From NCBI RefSeq assembly GCF_003584565.2, contig NZ_CP031010.1, positions 1,054,001 to 1,118,000 of the forward strand: a stretch of DNA of 64,000 nt, given 5' to 3'. Shown in pieces: positions 30,347-39,480 of this stretch. Below the pieces are notes generated by a model that saw only the letters and a list, made by a program, of their open reading frames with translations, had not been told where the DNA came from and searched no databases. The position numbers and the translations under genes are program-made. The first letter of the stretch is position 1, and each line of letters opens with the position of its first letter. Source of the stretch: Alteromonas sp. RKMC-009 (GTDB lineage: Bacteria > Pseudomonadota > Gammaproteobacteria > Enterobacterales > Alteromonadaceae).

Positions 30347-31516
30347 ATGCAACAGGCAAAACACAACATCGCGTTTATTATCAACTCCCTCGAAGGCGGT
30401 GGAGCTGAGCGGGTGATGTGTAAGTTGTTGACTATCATGGAAGCGGATTTTCAGAGCGCTGGCTATAACGTGCATTTAATACTGCTTGATGATTTGCCGC
30501 AGGAACAGCAGTGTCCTGAGTATGTGAATCAGGTCGTACTCGATACGAAAGGTAGTTTGCACAGTGGCTACAGCGCACTGAAAAAAGCGCTGGAAAAAAT
30601 AGCGCCGCATACCTGCGTAAGTTTTTTAACCCGCGCCAATATGCTTAATGTCTCTCTGGCTAAACGCCTGGGGTATCGCGCTGTGATCAGCGAACGGGTA
30701 AATACATCCAGTCACCTGTCCGGTGGCCTCAAAGATTTTATCTCCCGTTGCCTGGTGAAAGCGACATATCCTTCTGCTGATTGCGTAATTGCTGTGAGCG
30801 AAGGCGTAAAAGCTGACCTTATCGAAAACTTTTCGGTAAAGCGGGAACGGATTAAAACTATCTACAACCCGTACAACATGGCTAACATCAGCGCCATGGC
30901 ACAACAACCGGTGGATGATTTACCGTCAAAGCCCTACATCATTGGCACTGGCAGACTGGTTCGCAATAAGAATTTTGATTTGCTGCTGCAAGCCGTAGCG
31001 GCATCTTCTGTCGGACACGACATCGTTATTCTCGGACAGGGAGAGGAAAAGCAGGCCTTATTGCAACGGGCTGAGTCTTTAGGGTTAAGCGGGCGCCTGC
31101 ATTTATTGGGCTTTAAGTCCAATCCGTATCCATATATCAAAGGCGCAGATTTTTTTGTGTCGACGTCGAACGCTGAAGGTTTCCCCAACGCCATTGCTGA
31201 AGCTATGTGCTTGGGCAAGGCCGTGGTGGCGACCAACTGTGAGTCCGGTCCTGCTGAAATTCTTACCGGTGAGTATCCGTACAACGTATCAGGATTTGAA
31301 GCTCAGTCATACGGCTGTATTTGTGAAGTAAACAGTGTATCAGGCGTTGCCGGTGCTCTGGATTATATGTCGCGGGACGAAAACAAACAGCGTTACGAAC
31401 AGCGAAGTGCTGAACGTGCCGCTACATTCAGTAATGCCGTGTTCCGCGAAAAACTGCTTAAAGCCCTTAAATTACAACAATCACAGCCGGAGACTGAACA
31501 TGTTTCTGGCCGTTAA
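30347..31516 (+). CDS. Glycosyltransferase family 4
   Basis: GT-B fold enzyme adding a sugar to the lipid-linked repeat. The N-terminal donor/acceptor loop reads LEGGGAERVMCKLL near residues 14-27; the C-terminal domain has IGTGRLVRNKNFDLLLQA, ILGQGEEKQAL and the nucleotide-sugar motif STSNAEGFPNAIAEAM with VATNCESGPAEIL. ATG 30347 is placed by CAGGGAAAAGCAC. It overlaps the polymerase gene by 17 bases. Sugar specificity cannot be read from sequence. Confidence 0.88.
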   Translation: MQQAKHNIAFIINSLEGGGAERVMCKLLTIMEADFQSAGYNVHLILLDDLPQEQQCPEYVNQVVLDTKGSLHSGYSALKKALEKIAPHTCVSFLTRANMLNVSLAKRLGYRAVISERVNTSSHLSGGLKDFISRCLVKATYPSADCVIAVSEGVKADLIENFSVKRERIKTIYNPYNMANISAMAQQPVDDLPSKPYIIGTGRLVRNKNFDLLLQAVAASSVGHDIVILGQGEEKQALLQRAESLGLSGRLHLLGFKSNPYPYIKGADFFVSTSNAEGFPNAIAEAMCLGKAVVATNCESGPAEILTGEYPYNVSGFEAQSYGCICEVNSVSGVAGALDYMSRDENKQRYEQRSAERAATFSNAVFREKLLKALKLQQSQPETEHVSGR

Positions 31517-32819
31517 ATTACTGTTCAGCCTTATCAGCGCCTGGCTGGTCTGGCAGACAATTCGTCAGCACTGTAATAAGTATCTTGCCTTTGTAGTTGT
31601 CGCAATTTGGTTACGCTTTTTCCTTTCCGCGTTCCATCAAATCACTTATGACCCGCTTATTGCCGGATTTTCTATTAATGCCCTGGCTTCAATCGGCATT
31701 GCTGCAACCGGTTTACTGATGCTGCCGCCAAAAGTGTACCAGTTGCGTGTTTTGCTGCCCCTTTACGCTTTCTTTGTTGCTGTAGTAGCCAGCGGAGTGA
31801 TTAACGGCGGAGTAAGCGGCCTGATCAACGTAATGGTTAAGTGGATGTTTTTCTTATCAATAGCGTGTGCAATGTTCATGGCGATAAGAAAAACTGACAA
31901 AGATTTTGTATTAAAGAAACTGCTGGTGAGCTTCTTTTTACCTGTTTCTCTCGCTGTGATGTCAGTGCTGCTGGGTGAGGTGAAAGCCACTGAAGCCGAT
32001 GGTTCAGCCAGCTATATCGGGGGTTATAACCACGAAGCGGCGTTTTCGATGATCATCGCCGGGTTCATTTTAGTGGTGGGTTTGTTGTCTCCGGGCGCGA
32101 TACGATTTCGTGGCGCGCTGTTTGCATTAGGTTGTGTAGTACTGGTTTTGGTGAACTACCGCACCTCGGTTCTGGCGATATTACCGCTGGCTGCCATTTT
32201 TGCTTACACCGCAATGTCATCAAAAATCGCACCGCGTTACCAGACTGTGTTTTTCTTTGCCGCGTTCTTCGGCATGGGCATGTTGTTCCTCATGGCCTCG
32301 TACACCATGCAGGACCGTTTTGCTGATGTATTTGTATTCCTGACCAGTATCGACGATCTGATCAAGGCACCGTTCTACTACTCCGAGGCTGAAAAAGACA
32401 TTTTCTCTGCCCGGGTGTACCTCTGGAGTTTGTATATCTATGAGTATGTGAACGGTTCATTTGTACATCAGCTGGTGGGGTGGGGCCCTGAATCATGGTC
32501 CGGCGTATTCCCGAAATACGCACACAACACCTACGTATCGTATTTGTATGAGTATGGCCTGATTGGTCTGCTCACATTCCTCTTCGCTGCTGCCAGCTTT
32601 GTAGTGCAGGCGATGAGGATTAAGAACAAGCAGTTTGCCTGGATGCTTTGTTCATCAATGGTGGGATTTTTGATTATGAACTTCGCCACCATGCCTCTTT
32701 GGAATATCGAGGGGTTGATTTTATTTGCCATCTTAATTGGCAACGCCATCGGACCGGTGAAATTACCTCGCAATGCATGGTTTGACTCACCTGCCTTTGT
32801 GTCTCGTTTGGCGAATTGA
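31500..32819 (+). CDS. O-antigen ligase/polymerase-like membrane protein (Wzy)
   Basis: About 439 residues with 11-12 hydrophobic segments and the periplasmic loop of the Wzy_C/WaaL superfamily, ending in the signature-like stretch GWGPESWSGVFPKYAHNTYVSYLYEYGLIGLL (His in AHNTY). In a Wzx/Wzy locus this is the expected repeat-unit polymerase. Start ATG 31500 has CGGAGACTGAAC upstream and lies inside the previous gene. A second candidate polymerase was not found, which supports the assignment. Confidence 0.82.
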   Translation: MFLAVKLLFSLISAWLVWQTIRQHCNKYLAFVVVAIWLRFFLSAFHQITYDPLIAGFSINALASIGIAATGLLMLPPKVYQLRVLLPLYAFFVAVVASGVINGGVSGLINVMVKWMFFLSIACAMFMAIRKTDKDFVLKKLLVSFFLPVSLAVMSVLLGEVKATEADGSASYIGGYNHEAAFSMIIAGFILVVGLLSPGAIRFRGALFALGCVVLVLVNYRTSVLAILPLAAIFAYTAMSSKIAPRYQTVFFFAAFFGMGMLFLMASYTMQDRFADVFVFLTSIDDLIKAPFYYSEAEKDIFSARVYLWSLYIYEYVNGSFVHQLVGWGPESWSGVFPKYAHNTYVSYLYEYGLIGLLTFLFAAASFVVQAMRIKNKQFAWMLCSSMVGFLIMNFATMPLWNIEGLILFAILIGNAIGPVKLPRNAWFDSPAFVSRLAN

Positions 32820-32857
32820 TTTTAACTCAGGTTTGTCCTGAGATTTTGGAGAAAGTT

Positions 32858-33985
32858 ATGAAACTATGTGCCGTAGGACTAAGAGGAATTCCCGACGTAA
32901 TGGGCGGAATCGAATCTCATTGCCAGCAACTGTATCCGCGGCTGGTCAAATCGGGCATGGATGTCACTGTGATTTGCCGCTCACCGTATGTGGATCAATC
33001 TGTTGAAGAATACAAAGGCGTAAAACTGCGTTCTGTGTGGACTTTGAAGCATAAGTTCATCGAGACATTTTTACACACCTTCCTGGCTATTTTTTACGCC
33101 CGCTTCGTGGTGAAGCCGGATGTATTACATATCCACGGTATCGGGCCGGCTCTGTTTACACCACTGGCGAAGCTGCTGGGTATGCAGGTTATGGTAACTC
33201 ACCATGGCGCTGACTATGACAGACAGAAATGGAATCAGTTTGCCAAAAATATTTTGAAGTTTGGTGAAACCATGGCAGTGAAATTCTCAGACCGCGCCAT
33301 TGTGGTTGGCCGTTCTCTCACCGGCGTGCTGAAGAACCGTTTCTCCGGTAAATCGAACCGTATCCTGTTCGTACCCAACGGTGCTAAAACCGATATGGAT
33401 ACTCAGATGGGTGCTGAAGCATTGCCAAAGGATCTAGGTATTGAACCGGGTAAGTATGTACTTACTGTTGGTCGCCTCGTTCCTGAGAAAGGCTTTCACG
33501 ACTTAGTCGAAGCTTACAAAAAATCTGACACAGATTTGAAACTGGTCATTGTAGGTGGTGCAGACCACGAAGATGAATACTCTATGAAACTGAAAAAACA
33601 GGCCAGCGATAAAATTATTTTTGCCGGCCGCCGTCAGGGGGATGAACTGAACGCGTTGTATAAGTTCGCCCGGGTGTTTGTATTACCGTCTTACCACGAA
33701 GGCTTGCCTATCGTTGCACTGGAAGCCATCAGTGCCGGTACAGAAGTGTTAATCAGTGATATTACACCGAACACTGATATCGGTTTGCCGGAAGATGCTT
33801 ACTTCAAGGTTGGCGATACTGACGCGCTGGCCTACAAAATCACCCACGTGGATGATATGAAGCTGGCTATTAATAAAGAAGCGTTCCTGAACACCTTCAA
33901 CTGGGATGCCATCTCTGATGATACTTACGTGATTGCGAATAACCTTGCTATGGGCATTCCTGTTCAACCACGCACGGCGGCCTGA
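32858..33985 (+). CDS. Glycosyltransferase family 4
   Basis: GT-B enzyme opening MKLCAVGLRGIPDVMGGIESH, where the RGIP...GGIE loop is typical of a GT4 subgroup in exopolysaccharide loci. The C-terminal domain shows LTVGRLVPEKGFHDLVEAY and the EX7E-type motif SYHEGLPIVALEAISAGTEV. ATG 32858 is set by TTTTGGAGAAAGTT. Its stop overlaps the next start (TGATG). Confidence 0.88.
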   Translation: MKLCAVGLRGIPDVMGGIESHCQQLYPRLVKSGMDVTVICRSPYVDQSVEEYKGVKLRSVWTLKHKFIETFLHTFLAIFYARFVVKPDVLHIHGIGPALFTPLAKLLGMQVMVTHHGADYDRQKWNQFAKNILKFGETMAVKFSDRAIVVGRSLTGVLKNRFSGKSNRILFVPNGAKTDMDTQMGAEALPKDLGIEPGKYVLTVGRLVPEKGFHDLVEAYKKSDTDLKLVIVGGADHEDEYSMKLKKQASDKIIFAGRRQGDELNALYKFARVFVLPSYHEGLPIVALEAISAGTEVLISDITPNTDIGLPEDAYFKVGDTDALAYKITHVDDMKLAINKEAFLNTFNWDAISDDTYVIANNLAMGIPVQPRTAA

Positions 33986-34974
33986 TGACTGAAAGACGTA
34001 AGCTGTTTCTGTATCCTTTTGTACATAGCAACGGGTTTGTCGACAGGATAAAAGGGGCGTTCAGCGAGCTGGGATATGATATCCGCCCGTTCAAACACCT
34101 CTTCCGTCCGGCAAACCTGTTCAGCAGAAAGGAAAACTGGCTGGTATTAAACTGGTATGAAGATCAGCCCTTTCGCAAGGGCATGAGCGGGCCCAAACGC
34201 TGGGCCTTCCTCCTCGCATTCTTTCTTACTGTCTGTTCCATTCCCTTGTTCAGTAGCAAAGTAATTTGGGTACGTCACAACTACAAGCCTCACAATGTAA
34301 GTACTCACTCTGCCCTTTACACATTCATATTGAAGCTCTTGACGCTTATTGCGGACCGGGTTGTCACCCTTGAAATGACCGACAGAATAGAATCAAGCGT
34401 GGTGAAGCACCCGCTTTATTTTAACGACAGGGATTTATTTCAATTCTTTGAGGCCATCGGAGATACCCAAAAAGGTATCGACTTTCTGTACTTTGGATCA
34501 ATTAAGCCCTACAAGCGCCTCGATAAACTGTTAGAGGTGTGGCCGCTGAATCAGAAATTGCAGGTGATGGGCTTTTGTTCCGACAAGGAATATGCAGCCA
34601 GGTTGTACAGTATTATTGACCAGAGAGGTTTGCAGGTGGACTGGAATAATGAATTTGTAAAAGAAGAAACGCTGGAAGACGCGGTGTCTGACACGCGCTT
34701 TGTTATCATGGCCCACGATGATAACGCGATGATATCCTCCGGCACCTTTTACATGGCTATGAGTTTAGGCGCTAATGTACTGTGTTTCGATTCCGCCTTC
34801 GCACGAATGAAGGCCAGAGAGTTTCCTTTCGTTAAAATTATTGAACCGGATAATCTGGAAACCCAACTGGCAAATCTGGAGTACGTTGATTCCAGTGTGG
34901 TAGTGAATCAGGCTGTAGACCGCTACGGTGAGGAAGCTATCAGAGAATCCTGGCGGGTAGTACTGACTACCTGA
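33985..34974 (+). CDS. Glycosyltransferase, GT-B type, divergent
   Basis: 329 residues. The N-terminal half is unusual (YPFVHSNGFVDRIKGAF, and a hydrophobic stretch near 75-95 that could dip into the membrane). The C-terminal half resembles the nucleotide-sugar domain of GT-B enzymes: FLYFGSIKPYKRLDKLLEVW, LQVMGFCSDKEYA and a late SSGTFYMAMSLGANVLCFD. Translationally coupled to the preceding GT4 and ended by a terminator. The donor is unknown, and membership in a named GT family is not claimed. Confidence 0.7.
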   Translation: MTERRKLFLYPFVHSNGFVDRIKGAFSELGYDIRPFKHLFRPANLFSRKENWLVLNWYEDQPFRKGMSGPKRWAFLLAFFLTVCSIPLFSSKVIWVRHNYKPHNVSTHSALYTFILKLLTLIADRVVTLEMTDRIESSVVKHPLYFNDRDLFQFFEAIGDTQKGIDFLYFGSIKPYKRLDKLLEVWPLNQKLQVMGFCSDKEYAARLYSIIDQRGLQVDWNNEFVKEETLEDAVSDTRFVIMAHDDNAMISSGTFYMAMSLGANVLCFDSAFARMKAREFPFVKIIEPDNLETQLANLEYVDSSVVVNQAVDRYGEEAIRESWRVVLTT

Positions 34975-34996
34975 TTATCTCTTGCAGTTTCATAAC

Positions 34997-35026
34997 AAAA
35001 AGCCCTGCGTCGTAGCAGGGCTTTTT
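34997..35026. terminator. Bidirectional terminator
   Basis: AAAAAGCCCTGC pairs with GCAGGGCTTTTT around six bases. It serves the glycosyltransferase operon and the convergent sulfotransferase gene. Confidence 0.93.
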
Positions 35027-35041
35027 CGTTGCAGCCAAAAA

Positions 35042-35851
35042 TCAGCTTGCTCTGGCCTGCAAGGTTTGTTTGTCATTCACCATCGCATACACAGCATCAT
35101 AAATGGCCTGGTCAACGCGGTTCAGCTCTGTAATAACGCCCATTAATTTCGGGTTACTGGTAATGGCTGATGAGGCACCACGATTCGGGCTGGTATTTTT
35201 GCTGGCAATATTGATACGGGTGCTGAAGCGCTGATTAAAATCTTCCTGCCATTTATCCATTTGCTCCAGCGTGCCGTACACCGAGAAATGACGCAAATTT
35301 GCAACAGCTTTAGCAATCACATCATCTGCATTCGCCATAATGTCAGCGGCATTGCGGTATCCGGAAAAATAGCGGGCATAGGTGACTGCCGAGTTAAGCG
35401 CCTTTTCTGACTGCAGATATTCTTCGATGTCAGTTTCGTTTTTCTGCCATTCCGATTCTTTAAAGCGGTTGTATACATATTCAGAAATAAAGCGGTCTGC
35501 AGGCTTTCTGAGTATCGTCAAAAAGTGCCAGTCTTTGTAAAAGTTACTGACTACCTCAGGGCGCGCCACACAATGGCCGGTAGTAAATACCTGGTGTTTA
35601 CTGCTGAGTTGAAAAGTTAACTGGGTTTCCCTTGCAGTCATCATGTCCACTCCCAGTAACTTCTCGCACTCCCTGCTGGCTCTGAGATCAATATGGCCGG
35701 TGAAGCGGGTTGCTTTCAGCAGTGATGGATAGACAGACTGATAGATGGCATTAGACAGAGAGACGCCGGCACACTTAGGAACGTGGCAAAAAAAGATTTT
35801 CGGATATCGGGCGAGATACTTCTCTGATTGCTGCTTTAAGATTTCTTGCAT
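35042..35851 (-). CDS. Polysaccharide sulfotransferase (HS2ST-like family)
   Basis: 269 residues of the family that moves sulfate from PAPS to sugar hydroxyls. The 5'-phosphosulfate loop is FFCHVPKCAGVSLSNAIY (residues 20-37) and the 3'-phosphate segment is LTILRKPADRFISEYVY near residues 109-125; both resemble eukaryotic Golgi-type carbohydrate sulfotransferases. No signal peptide or membrane helix, so it would act in the cytoplasm on lipid-linked repeats. It lies divergent to a GT2 gene and near a second, unrelated sulfotransferase. Confidence 0.8.
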   Translation of the reverse strand: MQEILKQQSEKYLARYPKIFFCHVPKCAGVSLSNAIYQSVYPSLLKATRFTGHIDLRASRECEKLLGVDMMTARETQLTFQLSSKHQVFTTGHCVARPEVVSNFYKDWHFLTILRKPADRFISEYVYNRFKESEWQKNETDIEEYLQSEKALNSAVTYARYFSGYRNAADIMANADDVIAKAVANLRHFSVYGTLEQMDKWQEDFNQRFSTRINIASKNTSPNRGASSAITSNPKLMGVITELNRVDQAIYDAVYAMVNDKQTLQARAS

Positions 35852-35928
35852 GATTCTTGCTCCATCATATTCATGTTCGGGAAATCTACGCAGACTTCCT
35901 ATTCGGATTGCAACTCACAGGGATACCA

Positions 35929-36789
35929 ATGAGCGACAAATTCAGCGTTGTTATTACAACATTCAATCGACCTGCAGAACTCAAAGAAGCGCTGGACGGT
36001 GTATATGCACAAGTTGAGCAGCCGCTTGAGGTGATTGTAGTGAATGATGCATCTTCCTTGCCATATGATGACATTCTCACTGAATTTTCAGAAAAGCCGA
36101 ACTTCCACTATCACTTTTTGAAAGAATCATCGGGTGCGAACAAGGCTCGTAACATTGGAGTAGACAGCGCAAAAGGTGATTACATCGCCTTTCTCGATGA
36201 CGACGACATATGGTTGCCGGAATATTTGTGGGAACACAAAAAAGCTTACGACAACGGCGCGGACGCTGTGGTCAGCGGTTATCAGGTTTTAGGTGGTGAG
36301 CAACTGTTCGTGCAGCCTTCAAGACGGGTAGAGCGCGAAGTACTCCGCACTGGGAATCAATATTGCGGTATGAGCGGTTTCAGTGTGAAACGTGATATCG
36401 CTTTAAAGGAACGTTTCGATGAAACCCTGCCCAACGGGCAGGACTGGGATATGTACGTGAGGCTTTCAGAGCTGGGCTATTCATTATGGAATATTCCCAA
36501 GCCCATCTTCTTATACCGCTTCATGAACATGGATGGCATCGGCGCCAAAGTAGCGAAAATGACGCCGGACGAAGCGGTGGTGCGCCTGCGCTCAGCAGAC
36601 AAACACCGCCAGTTTCTCGGAGACGGGAATTACCGGAAACGGGTGGCTGCTCAATTGCTGGTGTATTTGCCACTCAAAAAAGACAAGCTTAAATGGGTGA
36701 TGAAGTCTGTTCACATTGCCGGTTTGTCTGTGACATTGAACCACCTGGCTGCAGTAACGGCAAAAAAAGTGCGACAGCGGGTCAGTTAG
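35929..36789 (+). CDS. Glycosyltransferase family 2
   Basis: GT-A fold enzyme: FSVVITTFNRPAELKEAL at residues 5-22, VIVVNDASS with the first aspartate, ARNIGVDSAKGDYIAFLDDDD with the DxD metal motif, then NGQDWDMYVRLSELGYSLW as the catalytic-base region. ATG 35929 (GGATACCA upstream) gives 286 residues and a canonical start; the longer in-frame start at 35857 would add an unrelated leader. It is followed closely by the Stf0 gene. Confidence 0.88.
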   Translation: MSDKFSVVITTFNRPAELKEALDGVYAQVEQPLEVIVVNDASSLPYDDILTEFSEKPNFHYHFLKESSGANKARNIGVDSAKGDYIAFLDDDDIWLPEYLWEHKKAYDNGADAVVSGYQVLGGEQLFVQPSRRVEREVLRTGNQYCGMSGFSVKRDIALKERFDETLPNGQDWDMYVRLSELGYSLWNIPKPIFLYRFMNMDGIGAKVAKMTPDEAVVRLRSADKHRQFLGDGNYRKRVAAQLLVYLPLKKDKLKWVMKSVHIAGLSVTLNHLAAVTAKKVRQRVS

Positions 36790-36820
36790 GGTTACGGGCC
36801 CTCATTACAGGAGAAGAATC

Positions 36821-37612
36821 ATGGAACTCTATCAGGATCAGTTTTCTTCAGAACACGACTTCCCTCATCAGACGGAAACCCAAAAAACACTGGTGATTGC
36901 ATCAACCGTGCGCTCAGGCAGTCATATGCTTGGACATGTGCTTCATGAAACCGGTGCTTTTGGCTTTCCCCTTGAATACGTGAACAGAAAAAACCTCGAC
37001 GAATGGAAACTGCGTCTCAATCGCAAAACTTTGCCGGAAGTGCTTGATGAGCTCAGGGCGCGGCGGACATCCCCGAATGGTGTGTTCGGTATCAAAGTGC
37101 ACTATTCCCATATCGAAGAGTTCGGCGGATTCAAAGCAATGTGCAAACTGCTGCCGAATCCGCATTTTGTGTTGCTTACCCGCGAAGATGTGATGGCTCA
37201 GGCTGTATCGCTGGCAGTGGCCAGACAAACCGGGTCCTGGATATCACAGCAGGGCAAGCCGGCGGCAGATCCGGAATACAACTTTGAAGATATTGAAGCA
37301 GGCCTGCGCCGCGTCAGCCTGGAAAATGCGTCCTGGCGATACACCCTGGCGGCAACCGGCAGCAAATATATGGAATTGAATTTTGCAGATGTAAAAACCA
37401 ACACTGCTAATTCTGTACTCAGAATTGCTGACTTTATGGATTTGGCGGTGGAGAGTCACCGTATTCCGCCAACGCCGGTGACCAAAAAGCAAAGTAACAT
37501 TTTAAACAAACAGTGGCAGGTACGGTTTCAGCAGGAGTTTAACGGCGACGATGAACTGTTACGTTTTAACCGTGAAAGTTTCTGGCACAAGTTGTCGAAA
37601 AAATTATCCTGA
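36821..37612 (+). CDS. Stf0-type sulfotransferase
   Basis: 263 residues resembling the Stf0 family, whose founding member sulfates trehalose in mycobacteria. PAPS-binding start LVIASTVRSGSHMLGHVLHETGAFG (residues 25-49), acceptor-side GVFGIKVHYSH, and LTREDVMAQAVSLAVARQTGSW mid-protein are family hallmarks. GGAGAAGAATC precedes the ATG. Acceptor sugar unknown. It belongs to a different sulfotransferase family from the gene at 35042, so two sulfation positions are plausible. Confidence 0.82.
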   Translation: MELYQDQFSSEHDFPHQTETQKTLVIASTVRSGSHMLGHVLHETGAFGFPLEYVNRKNLDEWKLRLNRKTLPEVLDELRARRTSPNGVFGIKVHYSHIEEFGGFKAMCKLLPNPHFVLLTREDVMAQAVSLAVARQTGSWISQQGKPAADPEYNFEDIEAGLRRVSLENASWRYTLAATGSKYMELNFADVKTNTANSVLRIADFMDLAVESHRIPPTPVTKKQSNILNKQWQVRFQQEFNGDDELLRFNRESFWHKLSKKLS

Positions 37613-37683
37613 ATCAGACAGGTTCTGAGCCAGATAAAGAGTGGAACGACGGCGTAATCCGCCGTGAGTATTAAAGGAAAACT

Positions 37684-38487
37684 ATGTTAAATCAATGGGC
37701 AGAAAAACAGGCACTGGCAGAAGAGAAAAAGCGGGTGTACTGGTGGCAGTCGAAGAAAGATGACCGGCCAAATATCGGCGATTATGTGGCTTACGATCTG
37801 GTAAAGCGCGTACTCGCTATGAAAGGAAAGCTCATCAAAGACAAACTGGATCCCTCAACCAAGCTGGTCAGTGTGGGCTCTGTTCTGCATTTTGCGCGGG
37901 ACGGAGATACATTGTGGGGCACAGGTTATAACAAAAAAATGGGCGATAAGGTCATTCAGTTTGATAACCTCGACGTCCGAGCTGTGCGTGGCCCCCTTAC
38001 CCGTGAATACCTTATGAACCGTGGCATCAGTGTGCCGGAAGTTTACGGTGACCCGGCGTTACTGCTTCCTCATTTTTATTCAAAGCACCTGATGGAAAAG
38101 GCGCACAAAAAAGACTACATCATTATCAACCACATGAACGATGATATGGCGCAGTACGAAGGCTATGAGAAGGATCTGATTACACCCATGCAGTATCCCG
38201 GCTCGTTCATTGAAGCTATTGTGAACAGTAAACGGGTTATTTCCAGTTCATTACATGGTGTCATCATTGCCGAAGCATACGGCGTGCCTGCTATCTTTTA
38301 CGATTCCGGCAGCGGCGAGTCGATGTTTAAGTATGAAGATTATTATCAGGGCACAGGGCGTACTGAAATTCCTAAAGTGACCAGCCTGGCGGAAGGCATC
38401 TCTATGGATTTACCTGCGCCACCGGATTTCACCGCAATCACAGATAAGCTTTATCAGGCTTTCCCCTTCGATCTCTGGGGCGCATAA
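37684..38487 (+). CDS. Polysaccharide pyruvyltransferase
   Basis: 267 residues of the CsaB/PssM-type family that adds ketal-linked pyruvate from phosphoenolpyruvate. Seen: NIGDYVAYDLVKRVL near residues 28-42, SVGSVLHFARDGDTLWGTG, VRGPLTREYLMNRG, the YGDPALLLP motif, and the C-terminal VISSSLHGVIIAEAYGVPAIFY. TTAAAGGAAAACT precedes the ATG. With the two sulfotransferases it predicts an acidic exopolysaccharide. A terminator follows. Confidence 0.88.
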   Translation: MLNQWAEKQALAEEKKRVYWWQSKKDDRPNIGDYVAYDLVKRVLAMKGKLIKDKLDPSTKLVSVGSVLHFARDGDTLWGTGYNKKMGDKVIQFDNLDVRAVRGPLTREYLMNRGISVPEVYGDPALLLPHFYSKHLMEKAHKKDYIIINHMNDDMAQYEGYEKDLITPMQYPGSFIEAIVNSKRVISSSLHGVIIAEAYGVPAIFYDSGSGESMFKYEDYYQGTGRTEIPKVTSLAEGISMDLPAPPDFTAITDKLYQAFPFDLWGA

Positions 38488-38520
38488 GTCGTTACCAGCA
38501 CGTAATAAACGCTCAGCACG

Positions 38521-38553
38521 CCCCGTTGTTAATTTGAATAGCAACGGGGTTTT
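38521..38553 (+). terminator. Terminator after the pyruvyltransferase gene
   Basis: CCCCGTTG pairs with CAACGGGG around 13 bases and is followed by TTTT. Confidence 0.85.
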
Positions 38554-38594
38554 GGCTATGCTCCTGCAACAGGTAATGTTGTAAGGAATGCATT

Positions 38595-39434
38595 GTGTGC
38601 GAACTCCTTGGCATGAGTGCCAATACGCCAACCGATTTATGTTTCAGTTTTACCGGCCTGACCCGCAGGGGAGGGGAAACCGGTCCTCACAAAGATGGCT
38701 GGGGTGTCGCTTTTTATGAAGGAAAGGGCGTCCGGCTTTTCCACGATCCGGAACCCTGCGCGACTTCTCAAATCGCTGAATTCGTTTCAAAATTACCGAT
38801 AAAGAGTAAAACGGCAATCTGCCATATCCGGCAGGCGAATGTGGGTAACATCAACCTTTCTAATACGCATCCGTTTACCCGTGAATTGTGGGGGCGTTGC
38901 TGGGTGTTTGCCCATAATGGCCAGATCCCCGGGTTTACCCGCAGAGCCGGCATGTACGAAGCTATCGGTGACACAGACAGTGAAGAGCTGTTCTGCGATT
39001 TAATGAATCAAATCCGTCAGACTTTGCCCCGCGATGCTATGCCTGATCAACTGGCCTCTTCGCTGGTGGCCCTGTCAAAAGAATATGCTGAGCAGGGTGT
39101 GTTTAACTGCTTGCTGAGTAACGGTGACTGGCTGTTCACTTTTTGCAGTACCAAGCTGGCCAGCATTACCCGCCGGGCACCATTCGGACCGGCCTGTCTG
39201 AAAGATGTGGAGGTGGAAGTGGATTTTGCCTCTGAAACCACGCCGGCAGACGTGGTCAGTGTTATCGCAACAGAACCGCTTACCCACGATGAAACCTGGG
39301 ATATCTATGAACGGGGAGAATGGCGGTTATGGCAACTGGGTGAAGTGATTGCCAGTGGAAAAGTCGATGTGCCGGTACACAAGTCTGAAGCCGCCATGGT
39401 CAGTCCCTCAAACATGCCGAGAGATTGCGCTTAG
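38595..39434 (+). CDS. Class II glutamine amidotransferase (YafJ type)
   Basis: The N-terminal nucleophile amidotransferase fold: Cys2 in MCELLGMSAN becomes the catalytic residue after Met removal, with the glutamine-site motifs GPHKDGWGVAFY near 31-42, HIRQANVG near 77-84 and FAHNGQI near 107-113. The GTG start (TAAGGAATGCATT upstream) is fixed by Cys2. No synthase domain is attached, so the ammonia acceptor is unknown. It is separated from the upstream gene by a terminator and is probably a chromosomal gene within the exopolysaccharide locus rather than part of polymer synthesis. Confidence 0.85.
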   Translation: MCELLGMSANTPTDLCFSFTGLTRRGGETGPHKDGWGVAFYEGKGVRLFHDPEPCATSQIAEFVSKLPIKSKTAICHIRQANVGNINLSNTHPFTRELWGRCWVFAHNGQIPGFTRRAGMYEAIGDTDSEELFCDLMNQIRQTLPRDAMPDQLASSLVALSKEYAEQGVFNCLLSNGDWLFTFCSTKLASITRRAPFGPACLKDVEVEVDFASETTPADVVSVIATEPLTHDETWDIYERGEWRLWQLGEVIASGKVDVPVHKSEAAMVSPSNMPRDCA

Positions 39435-39480
39435 CAAATCTCTCAGCATGGCTGTCGGTCAATCCGGCAGGATAAACCAG

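Noticed and set aside
30163..30438. A 91-codon minus-strand frame overlapping the start of the glycosyltransferase gene
   Set aside because: It lies mostly antisense to a well-supported gene, has odd composition with clustered cysteines and no ribosome site.
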